Positions 1-10,884 of a stretch of 64,000 bases of DNA are shown here, piece after piece. A model generated the notes under the pieces. It worked only from the letters and a program-made list of their open reading frames with translations. It was not told the DNA's origin and did no database searches. The stretch is from NCBI GenBank assembly GCA_001630475.1, contig KV419426.1, positions 61,248 through 125,247 of the forward strand. The letters are read 5' to 3'. The DNA is from Sistotremastrum niveocremeum HHB9708 (taxonomy: Eukaryota > Basidiomycota > Agaricomycetes > Sistotremastrales > Sistotremastraceae). The stretch's first letter is position 1; each line of letters opens with the position of its first letter. The translations under genes and the position numbers were made by a program.

Positions 1-334
1 GCTGTAGGGACGGTCGTTGGCTGTGGTCTGCTGATCTCATATGGGCCGTGCTTTGCTGGTTTTCCGGCGCTGCCACGGCTCTGGGTGATGCGTTCGTTTC
101 TTGCTTTCGCTGCTCCCTCTGTTGGTTTTTCGTGAGCTGGAATCCGGTCGCGATGGCTGATTTGCGGGGGTGGTGTCTTTCTCTTCTGGGGACTCGTGTG
201 TCGTATGAGCTGCTTGTCGGTCGTGCGGCGCATGTTTCCCCTTTCCCTTTGGCCCCTGGCCATCTCCGCCATCCCTCGCCATAACAGTCCTGGCTGTGGG
301 TTGCGCGATGATTCTCCTGGGCTTTTGTTCATTC
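1..334 (+). repeat. Dispersed repeat R1, copy III (one end only, cut by the window edge)
   Basis: Bases 1-334 match 32484-32153 on the opposite strand almost base for base (a few substitutions over about 330 bp), and match 11.73-12.05 kb more loosely in the same orientation. Similarity stops after a CCTGGGCTTTTGTT end, so this is the repeat's terminus. The inverse strand carries an arginine- and proline-rich open frame in both close copies, but its frame is not kept in the 11.7 kb copy, so I treat it as non-coding. The high identity to the 32 kb copy suggests recent movement or gene conversion. Confidence 0.85.
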
Positions 335-1038
335 ATCCACCCTCTTCCATCCTGTGTCAAGACGGTCAATTTCAATTGGATCATTCACTTGTAGAGAACG
401 ATTAGACACGCTTCACAGTCATCAACCTACACTGTAAGCATGACTAGCTGTCACCTCCTCAATCACATCCTCTGACCCTCTCGCAGCGCTTCTGGACCGG
501 GGATATTCATCACTGACTGTCGTCCCTTGCTTCCGCTCGACATGTCTTCGCCGTATTGCTTGTGTTGAAACATGATCGGTGAGTGCTTCTCTTTTGCCGC
601 ATCCCCATATCTTTCATATTCATCATTCATGGTATATTCAGTCTGGGACCTATGCCGCCTGGCGTATGGCGTGTGGAAATTTCGGCGACCAACTGTCCTG
701 ACATGTCAATGCCATCCCTTCAGTGTGCTGAGGCTGGGGCAATGAACTCTTGATGGATTGATGCTGATTTTCTTTCCCTTCAGGGGTAATATCTGAAGAG
801 GAGACGCTGTGACTGAAGTTCAGGCTTCCGACAAGTTATTTGTTCAGGCAATGTAATGGGCATTAGGACATCGCGATCAACTAAATGACCGAGGGTATCC
901 TTGGACGTTAAAATACATGTAGATGTGGGCTGTAATAATGTGAGGCCATGAGTGTGTGCCATTATTGTACATCATATTCAGACGTGGGACACGTTACGAG
1001 TTGTTTCTGATGAACCCAACACCGCAAGATCATCGATG
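335..1038. other. No gene seen
   Basis: Only short open frames in all directions, with no recognisable domain and no spliced model I could support. It separates the R1 end from a decayed minus-strand gene. Confidence 0.5.
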
Positions 1039-2094
1039 CTACCGCAAGTCTTCAGTCTTCTGTTGAAAGTGTCGATGCATATACCAAAGAAGCGACGCCG
1101 ATGAGTTGAAGACGGCGAATCGTCCTGTCATGTCATAATTGCGCCTAACGGTAGCCAGAAGTATTCGGTCTGGATCTCGAGAGGTGGCGCTAGAATTGCA
1201 GGAGAAGACCCGTATGTTCTGAATAGACAACAAAGCGCGTCGAGTATTCGTTCAGGGTAGACAAGAATGCGACATCACTGCTTCGAGGGATTAGTATGAC
1301 TTACTAAACTGAGAGCAGAACCCTGACTCACCTCCCCATCACGTTCAGTCATACTGTATCGAGTTTCCTCCTCCTGAGCAAATTTGTCGGTCCGTGTTGC
1401 TCGTAATGGGTATCGATCTTTTAAAATCAGAGCTGGGACGACTTGTGACGACGATGAGAACTGATTCAAGTTTAGCGTCCTAGCATCAGCGCGTTGAATA
1501 AAAGAAACTCACAAGGAGAGCAAGTGAGGCATTGATCGTTCGACGATGAGAATGAGGGTAAGCGCAAATGATGGATCTGACACAAGTGTCAGACGAGGAT
1601 CCGAAATCTGTGGAGTGTCAAATAAGGTCAGCTTCAACGTCCTGAGACGACCGCCGACTCACGTAGGACTCTGGATGCTGCGCTTGTGGATTCGTGTGCC
1701 GCTTTCTCGACCAATGGTAAAGCACAAGCACGGATGTTGAGTCAAATAGACAGCCCAACCATTTCTTCACGACATTAGTGTTTGGGTAGACATCATAGGT
1801 TTCAGATTTCCAAGGTGTCTCATGAGAGAGATCATCTGTCCGGCTCGCGGCTCGAGTCGAGGAATTGTGTACCTCGTGCATGGTGTCCCCCATCGCGATG
1901 CTCCTGCTGCAATGTGTCCTTCAACGGTTTCTGAAGGGGGTATAACTAGCTTCTGACAAAGTTATTGACACTGAGTTCGAGGGGCCGTGCAATGCTATTG
2001 AACACTCACGAGGAGCAACGTGTCTATCCGCTGTCGATCCTAAGCCAGAGAGACTCTTGTTTGAAGCTCGGCCATCTTTCAACTTGACTTTCAG
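1039..2094 (-). pseudogene. Decayed unknown spliced gene, copy Z1 (inverted relative of 36942-37989)
   Basis: Read on the minus strand, this stretch matches 36942-37989 on the plus strand over about 1 kb, including conserved exon/intron edges. Shared blocks are a first exon beginning at 2094, where the other copy has ATG and this one has CTG; a second exon with a shared TVEG motif and the RSI.LG / SIAMGDT region; a third around 1470-1275 (VLIVVTSRPS against VLVVVASHPS, then YSMTERDGE against YSMAERAVE); and a last exon at 1233-1039 (FSCNSSATSRDP against SSCSSGTVSRDP). Relative to the other copy there is a single-base loss in the first exon and a 2-base loss before YSMTERDGE, so the frame cannot be read through. 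I do not recognise the family. Confidence 0.55.
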
Positions 2095-3900
2095 GCTCGA
2101 GATGTACGACAGAAAGGTTCACAAATCAGTGAGAAGGAGGATCCATGTTGTCTTAGGTTTCTATGGCGAGTAATGTGGAGCGAATTGACGACGGACGTTC
2201 TCCCAAGCGGCATGGAGAATAGGCTGCGATGTAAAATATCTATAACAAAGGTCCTGGTAGAGCTGTGAGCCTTTGAATCGCGGCTATGAATCATCGTTGA
2301 CCGTACCTGGCCCATGAAACTCTTGTGCTACGTCGTCAAGCACGAGGCCACCCAGACGACAGATCCAGTGACGGCTTCTCTTCCGTTAGCTTGACCTGTC
2401 TGGGAGTTCTGGTGGGTAAATTATGCATGAAAAGCCGCCGCATAAGTTGTCTTTGGCTTGCGGACGTCGGGAAGCTAAACGAGCCGAGAGGCCAGTTGTG
2501 ATGTGTGATATGTTGATGGGACTTCGACGCGATCAGCAGATCGCCGTAGGATGATCCTGGATCTGCGATAACCCGTTGAAAAAGGTAGGAGCACGTTCGA
2601 CGGGTGGCTATCCAGTTGATACTGCAAGAGACGATGGGCGACTCTTTCCCAAGTGAATCGGGGTGCACGACCTGCGCCAGCGCTGCATCTGGTATAAGCG
2701 TGAGTTTTCTCTCAAAAATATGACGCAGTGACCCGCGCACCAGATAAGTCACCGCCTTCAGTATGCAACCCACCATCCTCAGCTTCACGACACAACTTCA
2801 ATTTGAACTTCTTCCGGGGATGTTGCACTGAGCATCTCAACGCCTAGGAGACCGCAGGCTGGATGCCACCTCAGCGAGGATGAAGTCATCTGATCGATGT
2901 CCATGAACGAATGCGAGAGATTGTGCTACGATGGCACCTGGTGAGCATCATATTCTCGAGACGAGAAATACATCCCTCACGACTCAACGATTATCATGGC
3001 TAACCCAACGCCTGCCTCCTTAGTTTCCCGTGCTTCCAGAAAGGCTGCTGCCAGAGCCAACCCCCGCACTTCGTGCACTGTTCAGGGCTGGGTTGTCGGG
3101 AGCCAACATCGTGTTTTCGGTGCCGTTGATAGTTCGTAGGATGACCAGAAATTCTGAAAATCCAGAGAGTTGATGTCTGTCCCGGTCCCACAGTCTCGAA
3201 CCGCCGCAACGCGACTGAAGCCGGCGGTGAGCGGAGAGAGCATCCGCATCAGTATCCGCACATCCTCTACAAGTTTTTATCGCTGCCCGGCCACCTGTGT
3301 GGAAAATGGCCATCGGATCTGATCGTAGCGGCGCTTGCGCACCTAGGTCCCCTCCTCTTCCTCCTTTTGCAGTGGATTACATAATACGATACATCCATCC
3401 GATATTACATGCAAAAACCTGATGGTATATAGAACTCGACAACCCGCTCAGGACATGGCTGCATAAAAGACATGTACAGCGAGGGAAAATATTCACCGAC
3501 TGTCACCGACGCTACAAGTTATCGTAGCTACGCGGGCATAACGGGACTACAAGGCACAACCTCGGAAGGTTGTGAGAACATATTGCCGTTAAAGCGTGCA
3601 AAGTGGAGCGAGTGTGAGAGGACATCTCCAAAAAAGGCGAATCGTAAGGCACGGGCACGATCATCATTCGACAGAACCCTCTCTACTCTGACAAGCAGAG
3701 TAAGAGGAGGGGAAGATGGCGTAGCCAGGATGAGGGCAACGGAAAGAAGGTTGATGACTAAGCAATACGGTCGCCTCGTCGTTATGAATCTGACTGCTAA
3801 GCACTGAGTAGTGAGTTCTCGCCATTCCGCCATTCCTAATATCCAACTACTAAGTCATTTCACGTAGTAATGCCTTCCTTTAGCGCAAATTCCCTACAAT
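2095..3900. other. Decayed or intergenic sequence; one 150-codon open frame
   Basis: The longest frame is 2788-2336 on the minus strand (150 codons, starting MKLRMVGCILKAV). It lies just upstream of the Z1 gene relic on the same strand and could be part of the same locus, but no homologous block was seen next to the other copy, so I do not call it a gene. The remainder holds only short overlapping frames on both strands. Confidence 0.35.
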
Positions 3901-3916
3901 TCATCAGGATGACCGA

Positions 3917-5888
3917 TTGGCTCAACTTCACACATTACCGCTCACACTTGGCCATCGGTCGCGTTTTCAGCTGAACGAGAGGCAACTTGCCAGAATGAAC
4001 ACTGGCATGCCCTCCTTGGTGACTCAAGGCCAACGCGAAGGTGAAGGTGCGATTGTTGGCACTAGAGAATGTTGCATTAGAAAGCTGAGGTCCTTCGATG
4101 ATCACTCAGGCCAAATACCGTTCTATACTGTTGTTCTCATCAAACCATTGTGGACTATTATAGTTTCGCGTGCCGCTACTCTGACCCCCCAACGTATCGA
4201 TCCACCTAGGTGTAGATCGGTCTCTGCAGAGATACCACAAGATTATCGATTACCTTGGACGAAGTTGGCATACCCCCACCGATAAACTGGGTCCAGAACG
4301 GCATTCTCGTCGTATTTTATATGGAGGGCATACTTGTACAAAGTTTTTGGTCTATCGGAGACTCTCCTTGAGTTTGGAGCTTTGTACCTCGAACTCGAGC
4401 CTCGCAAGTGCCCTACACGTCGACACAATGATCGCACATCTAGCCCCCGACAACCGCGTCCTTTGTCACGCCGTGCCTCGGAGCAACGAAGGCGCATTTC
4501 TTCAACAAATGTCTTCCACCAATTGTATCATGCCCCCCAATCACTATATTGTTCCCAGCGGATTGCGATCGGTACGTACGACCGTTTGAATCGCTTTGGT
4601 ATACCTACTGACATGGTATTGGCAGTTTCAAGTTCTAACAGACTCCCTTTCAATAAGCCTCTCTATGTCCATACTGTCACGGTCAGGACTGCGCTGGTGA
4701 TGCTCCCGGACATGCATTACATAAGGTAACCTGGATAATCATCGAGAGTTATCATCAATACTAAGACCACCCGGCTTTCCTTTAGTCGGAACGGATCAAT
4801 CCCTGGGCTTTCAGGCGTTCGCCGCACCATCTACTCTGCAAATTTGGTGTCTTCTTCCGCGAGAAAGGGCTCGCCCTCCCTCATTCTTCAAAACGGTGTT
4901 CTCGAAATGCTGTGAGCTCTACACCGGGTATCCACCTTGCTGCTGCCGGCCTCTCTTTGTGCGGAATTTGACGTAGCCGCTCCGATCTTTGGTGTAATAT
5001 ATTTCCCTTCTCCAACAAAACGCCTTCGTATTACTAACTGTATCTTTCAGATGCCCTTGAGACGGATCTTGCGATCCACCAACTTTCAGCCGTTCGCCAC
5101 CTCTAACACCGCTGAGGCCTCATGCAAGACAGCGAAGAATTCGGCGGCCCAACTTGTTCGATTACCACGCCGAAATTATTTCTCCGTGGCTTGTCACTTC
5201 ATATGGTGATCCCATGGCATCTGCGGATGACTTTTGCGCGAATGAAACTATTCGGAAGACCGACCACTTACTTAAAAGGTGAGCGATCGTGTCGATTATC
5301 GGCGATTTGAAGCCAATTTCTCCACAGATAATTCGAGTCACCATCCCTTCGCAGTCAGCGCCGAGGAAGCCTCTCCGTCATTGTAATGAATCTCCGCAGT
5401 CATCTAGGCCCAACACCTTGAAGCAGAAGAGCCGTTCAAATCATGCGCGCCTTGGGGCTGTTCGTTCAATTTCGTCTCACCGACCCTTACGTCTGGCGTC
5501 ACACCAATCCCGAAACCGACTCAGCGAGAGACTCAGACGCAGAAGACCCTCGCCTTCGCTTCGCCGTCCAGAGACAAGCGCGGATTCCGACATATATGCA
5601 TTTGATACTGTAGTCACCTTGATGAGATTCATGGCGAGTCTCAGAATGGTCTGTTCATCTCTGGGCTTCCTCAGGTACAGGCCGAAAATCTTATCCGTCG
5701 CCACCGTGTGTGAACAACTGCGCCATCAGGGACCCCTTTCCCATCAAGAACGGGAAAAGCGTGCACGTAGTCAGGCCTTCAAGGCGACACACAGTGCTGT
5801 GAAGTCCATCTACCGGACTGCTATCTCTCCAATCGAGAAGACACAGGCGACGGAGTCGCCGTTGCGTGCATTCAAGCGTCACTTGTGA
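3917..5888 (+). other. Coding-like fragments in shifting frames, probable gene relic(s)
   Basis: Several plus-strand stretches look like exons but do not join into one clean model. With an intron from GTACGT at about 4572 to an AG at about 4651, a frame reads CPYCHGQDCAGDAPGHALHK, a cysteine/histidine cluster that could bind zinc, ending at a good GTAACC donor near 4728. A separate open stretch at 5443-5613 starts MRALGLFVQFRLTDPYVWRH and is acidic further on; it has no ATG-proximal context I can anchor. A 199-codon frame at 5289-5888 is rich in serine and arginine, looks like a shadow, and overlaps the better one. I do not recognise a family and give no function. Confidence 0.3.
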
Positions 5889-6512
5889 GCTCATTGATCA
5901 GATACAGTGATATACGACTTGGTCTGACTCCCCTTTCTCAAGCGGATCAAATCTTTGGGACAGCTTTGGGTCATAATGATTCCAGTTTCATAAAGTTGAT
6001 CTGGCTCGCGATGGCGTAAACAAAATAAGGCCCTTAATCTTTGACTATGGCCCTTGCGGAATAGCCAGGCTCTCTATCGATTGAAGAGTGGATGCGGCAC
6101 ACACTTGCCGTGACTAGCGTCTCGCATCGCTCTCATTATTCCTGTACATTCTTTTCTGCACTTGACCTACTGCCAAACACCATTTCCGAGTGTTGTGTAA
6201 GATGGAATATGATTCATGCGAATACTACAATCGTGTCCGGTACAAAATAATCTACGGCTGTCACAAAATATTGGATAAGCTACAAAGGAATGACACAATC
6301 TATTTGCAGAGTGAAAGGATGTATAGTGTTCAGAGAACGGAAAGGAGAATACGTAGAGATGATGAATGGAACATTGAACTGGAATCAGGGGCCTCTTCCG
6401 CGACCTTGAACGGTCCCTCACCAACACCGACGGCGGAACCGCGAACAGCACGCCAGGTAATACCTCGGGGAATACCGACACCAGTAGCACCACGAGTACC
6501 ATGAATAGCTCC

Positions 6513-8227
6513 TCAAGTCCTAGTCCCGCCTCTAGCACGACCGGCGGCGGCAGCTTGGGAAATCCATTGAGAGCGAGATTGCCCAGGAGCACCAAGGCTT
6601 GAAGACACGATCCCATGAGCGGTGATGACTTGATTTTTGCTGAGGTCGGGCTGGCCTGTACCACCCATCGGATTGTTGTCGTTGTCTTGATCATTGTCGC
6701 CTTCTTCTTCGTGAGAGACGGTTTGAACCGAAGAATGGCCGGACCCACCAACACTCAAAGACTCCTCCTTTGCCTCCCGTCTTTGCCTTTTCGCTTCCAC
6801 CGTATGACCTTCTGGCATGCCACTCCCGCGCGCTGGACCTCCTTGCGGTGCGTCTGGATCGAGTGCTCGCTTCAGTGACCGATTGCGTGTTGGCTGAGGA
6901 TTGGGTAGAGGTAATGGGAGAGGCACGACAAATTCGCGAATAGTGATGGTTTGGACTGATGCATCCGACTTTTGGGTAGTAGGGAGGGGGAAGGAGGGAG
7001 GAGAAGGGTGAGACGCTGACGTGACCGTTACGCGTTGGGAAACGAGGGCATCTAATTGTTGCGATGATCTTTCGTGATGGAGACGAAGGAGCTGACCGCG
7101 CCGAGTGAGCGAAGGGCATTTGAGTAGTTGCTGGGAGATGTCCATGGAACGCTGCGGCGATAAACGATCCAGAACTGCGAAAAAAGCAGTTCGACCAGCG
7201 AGGATCTCTGCCAGTTGCTCGCGCTAGACAATGACTGTGTTAACACTTGCAGCCACATGTACACTTTCATCACGTACCTGATCGTCTTTCTCTTCTTGCG
7301 TGCCCTACATGAGATCGAGTCCACTTTAATAGTCGAACAATGAAAGGAAAGGAAAAGTACTCACAAGGTCGTAAGCAATTGCTTCCGCCTCCGAGTTGCA
7401 TCTCCGGCAACCACAACCCAGGGCTTCGCAAGGAATACCTCTGCTTTCTAAGCTGGAGACCACCCCACTCAAAGCTCGCTCAAGCTCCTCGACATAGGAT
7501 GAGGAGATGTTGTAGAGAAAGTCATCGAAAACATTATCAACGTCTTTCCATCGCCGTGACAAGAGGCGATTCAGAACCTGCGACATAAGGCCATGGGACT
7601 GCCTGTAGGGCCGGACGACTCCCATGAAGAAAACGATGTTTCGGAATAGCCATGAGAATGATTGGGCCGGCAATGCACCGCTCACACGGCAGCTCTGCAG
7701 CAATGACTTGGTGGTCGAAATGAGGAGATCCAATTCTTGGTCCAAGGGGAGCCCCAGGTGGTATATTCGATCAAAAACTGTGCCGAGTGCTCGCTCAACG
7801 ACGAGTCTTCTCCCCACGTGATTTGGGCCGAGCGCCCGGCGGCATTTCGCCAGCTCTGAGGTGATAGCCGATAGAGAGGCACGAATATCCTCCAAGGTGT
7901 TCGTTGAAGTGGCGGATGTTGTAACGACGCTAGTTGATACATGAGGTCAGAAATGGAAGAGAGCAATAGAGAGCAACAGAGCTAGACCTACTTGTTAATT
8001 GTAGCGGCAAATTCTTCTTCTGTGCCACTGTCTGAGCACAGTCGGCTGAAAGCCAGATTTGTGACATTTTCTAGGACGGTTGATCTTGATGGTGGGGAGG
8101 AGAGGGGTGTGGACGTGGACGTGGGCGTCAGAGAGGGAGTTGAAGCGAAGTCCTAAATAACATCAGCACGAGCGAACGAAACGAGTCAGGAAATCGGGCG
8201 CACTATTGACATCGCCGCGGTTGGCAT
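6513..8227 (-). CDS. Five-exon gene, 495-residue protein of unknown function
   Basis: Minus-strand exons 8227-8204, 8152-7992, 7929-7365, 7304-7278 and 7223-6513 join through four GT..AG introns of 51, 62, 60 and 54 nt into a stop-free frame of 496 codons including the stop, which is strong support for the model. The N-terminal ~60 residues are rich in Ser, Thr and Pro; residues about 70-250 are a compact, probably helical region (DRIYHLGLPLDQELDLLIST, then FDDFLYNISSSYVEELERAL) ending in a cysteine cluster CEALGCGCRRC; after the tiny 9-codon exon comes a helical segment (REQLAEILAGRTAFFAVLDR), then a disordered C-terminal half with a basic patch KRQRREAKEE that resembles a nuclear localisation signal and an acidic/Asn run. 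No homeodomain or other named domain is visible. It is one of the few intact loci in the window. The exon 1 start is the weakest part; an alternative ATG lies in frame at codon 6. Confidence 0.8.
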
Positions 8228-8245
8228 AGACGAGAGAGCGAGTGA

Positions 8246-8265
8246 GGGGTGGGGTGGGGTGGGGG
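8246..8265 (+). promoter_or_regulatory. G-quadruplex motif in the leader/promoter of the minus-strand gene
   Basis: Four G runs of 4, 4, 4 and 5 separated by single T bases lie on the plus strand. The motif is 19 bp upstream of the proposed ATG at 8227 of the minus-strand gene, so the mRNA strand is C-rich and the template strand G-rich. Single-base loops are the most stable class of G-quadruplex in vitro. A role in transcription is inference only. Confidence 0.6.
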
Positions 8266-8298
8266 TAGAGTGACGCAGGGGACTCCGAGCGAGGGGAT

Positions 8299-8763
8299 TT
8301 ATGTGGTTCGAGGATGAATTTGAAAGCCCGCTATATTCAAAAATAAAACCCCGAATTGGGATTCGAACAACGACAGATACAGAGATAATTTTGGTCCGAT
8401 TTGGTCAAGAGGGAAATGGCATCCAGTCTTCGTTGCCCGAAAGAACGGCGTTTGATTAGCAGAGAGATGATCTCTTACAGCGGAAAGACGAGCAACAAAG
8501 TCCATACCCGAATGTTTAGACTCACTCTGCGTGACTTGCGTCGTCGTCGCGTCCGACAGTGAGCAGGCTAGGCTAGTAGCCGTGATAAGATACGAGGACT
8601 TCGATCGTCGGGGGTCGCCGGGGACCTCCGAAACTCTAATTTGATTCCGTCCGAAAATCGGCCTGAAAAGGAAATTCTCAGCCAACGCGTCCGAGTCATT
8701 GCCCCTATGCGCACCTGACACTCGAAGTGATGCGCTGCTTCCAGCGTTGTCTTCCGAGGTCAT
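8299..8763 (-). CDS. Hypothetical 154-codon open frame upstream of the five-exon gene
   Basis: An uninterrupted minus-strand frame starts at 8763 with MTSEDNAGSSASLRVSG and ends 72 bp before the start of the five-exon gene, on the same strand. The first half is polar with an RRSKSS patch; the second half (VARLSAVRDHLSANQTPFF onward) could instead be intron or leader sequence. It could be a separate small gene, or an upstream exon region of the neighbour. No family recognised. Confidence 0.3.
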   Translation of the reverse strand: MTSEDNAGSSASLRVSGAHRGNDSDALAENFLFRPIFGRNQIRVSEVPGDPRRSKSSYLITATSLACSLSDATTTQVTQSESKHSGMDFVARLSAVRDHLSANQTPFFRATKTGCHFPLDQIGPKLSLYLSLFESQFGVLFLNIAGFQIHPRTT

Positions 8764-8769
8764 GGTGTA

Positions 8770-9672
8770 TCAAAGAGATATTAAGGAAATCAAATGATAT
8801 ATTGGTAGTCGCGGGGGCCGACGGCATTCACAGAAGATGTAGAAGCCGTATTAGAAAGTATAAGAAAGTGACGCAGTCAGTTGGTTCATTGATTCCAAGA
8901 CTTGGGCTGTCGCTTTGATCTCACGGCATAGGAAGGTGTAGGTTATGAGACTACTCGATCGACTAGCAATAGACGAGAAGGCGTAGGGTCAAATTCCTGG
9001 CGTCTGATTGCATGCCTCTAGGCTGCAACGTGTCGATTGAATTCCAAAGCATCCCAGTATAACATTAGCTAAAGCACAGGCTGATTCATGGAATGGGCTT
9101 TAGATAACTCACGGCCAAGCGCCAAATTCGACCCTCGGCGAAGATGACACTATGTCCCTGGGTTCATCGGAAGAGTTTCTTGCATCACGGTGTCCCAGTT
9201 GCCGGAAGACAAGGATACCAAGGCCGTTCATTTCAGAAGAGGGCTTTAGAGAACGTCAGAGAAAGAATATTGATAGATATCTTGAACTGACTAAACTTGA
9301 AGTGTCTAGTCGTGATTCTCGGCCTTGCTCGTGTTACCGTATGAGAGATCTCGACGGAGTCAACGCGTCAGACGTCCGTACACAGAGATGAATAGAACAT
9401 CAAGCGGTGTTCAACTGATGACTATGTATCATAATCTAAACAAGGCCGAACCCAAAATGATCTTAGGATACTCACTTCTAATCTTTACCAGCCGCGGATT
9501 TGAGACAAATTCAGCCGTAAAAAATCAGATAGTCTCAACAAAGTCTGAAGTCTGCGAAGAAAAACAATGAGTATAGCTGCAAAATATTTGAGGACTTGAA
9601 GCATCTGACTGCGGTGCCGCCGAGACGAATCAGCTGCTCGGAGTTTCCTTTTCCGACCACCACCACCACCGA
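8770..9672. other. No supportable gene
   Basis: Plus-strand frames at 9152-9391 (79 codons, with CPSC and CSC cysteine pairs) and 9325-9570 overlap in different frames. Neither has a clear splice context or a homologue elsewhere in the window. A (CCA)n run precedes the inverted-repeat element that follows. Confidence 0.35.
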
Positions 9673-10068
9673 TACTGTAGGATTTCGACCACTTAGGATG
9701 GTCCCTGTCCCCCCGGGTCTCCCTGTCCTTTAATAAAATTTCAATGTCCCCTGTCCCTGGCCGGTTGTCCCGAAAAAAAATTGACTGTCCCCCTGGATTT
9801 TGGGGCAGAAAAAGGGCAAAAAATACTGTAAAAATCGAATAAAATATTGAAATTTCCGTCTATCTATGTATGAGGCTTTAGAAGTGCATGTTAAGGGTCA
9901 AAACCACCAGAATTATGGGTTTATAGAATATATTTCTTATTTAAACTTCTCTCATCCTGATGTACCATCCACTGTCCCCATGTCCCCGGATGTCCCACCG
10001 GCCCACCACAGTGTTCTTTTTTGGTCCCTGTCCCTTGGGCCATCCCAAGTGGTCAAAATCCTACAGTA
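9673..10068. mobile_element. MITE-like element, 396 bp, with 29-bp terminal inverted repeats and TA ends
   Basis: The left end 9673-9701 begins TACTGTAGGATTT and the right end 10040-10068 is its reverse complement with only 2 mismatches in 29. Both ends begin with TA, consistent with a Tc1/mariner-type TA target duplication around a 392-bp element. The interior is AT-rich with repeated GTCCCTGTCCCC-like motifs near both ends and holds no transposase; the only open frame (67 codons) crosses the right terminus. It is therefore best read as a non-autonomous DNA transposon. Confidence 0.75.
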
Positions 10069-10884
10069 GTTTCCCTGGATGAAAGTTCTGCCACAGACTC
10101 GAGAACTGCGATCTCTGAAATCGCCTAGGAACCTAGGACCGGCTTCAAGTACGGCTTCGCATCGTCCCTTCCACCATTGTGTGACTACTGCGATTCGAAG
10201 CTTCCGTCCCATCCATGCCGTCGCGTCCCCTGCTGCCTCGTCCTATCGCGTCCTGCCTCGTCCTCCTTCAGTGACGGAAGTTGAGCTGGGAGCCGAGACG
10301 TAAACGTACATGTGCATGTGGATACATGGGTATTCCATTAAGCTCGAGAAACTGTGCCCACCGGATAAAGAGAAGCAGGATGTCAATTCCAAAGCCTCGA
10401 GCTCAAGCGACATTAAGATCTCTCCTCGATAGCGTTGATGAACCCCAAAGACCCACAATCTGGGTTCACATTGAGAGCACGAAACAAAAATGAAGATGGA
10501 AGCGTCGAGTTGAGGGCTGAGTCTGGATGTTGAACCCTGGATTGAGGTTACTGAGGACTGTCAAACAACTTGGAGGTCGGGCTCATACCTTCAATATTTG
10601 ATATTTGAAAACGAAAGCCAGCGATGGAGCAGTCCATTAACGACGATGAAGCCGGAGAGTGAGGCTGAGACAACTATTAATGCGTTCGGAGAGGAGGTAT
10701 CGAAGGAGATACCGTAAAGATGACCTTTCTACTTCACGATGAGCGTAGTGAATGTACTCGTGCCTTGGACTAGAATATTAGAAAATGAAAATCACGTACC
10801 TAGACGGGCACGAGATCTCGAAGATGTCTGTGGCGACAGAATCAAGAATCAAGGTAGATGACAAGGCTAGGTCAGAATGAGCTG

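Noticed and set aside
37-384. 115-codon minus-strand frame with a close match at 32071-32493
   Set aside because: It lies within repeat R1, is low in complexity (Arg, Pro, Lys, Ser) and its frame is not kept in the more diverged R1 copy at 11.7-12.1 kb.
5289-5888. 199-codon plus-strand frame
   Set aside because: Composition is Ser/Arg-rich and it overlaps a better coding-like stretch at 5443-5613 in another frame; no motif or splice support.
6167-6754. 195-codon minus-strand frame overlapping the end of the five-exon gene
   Set aside because: It is a shadow of the last exon of the 6513-8227 gene, with hydrophobic sequence produced by reading the S/T-rich part in another frame.
6513-8227. 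Mating-type homeodomain gene
   Set aside because: Intron-rich, with a basic nuclear-signal-like patch, but no WFxNxR homeodomain helix is present.
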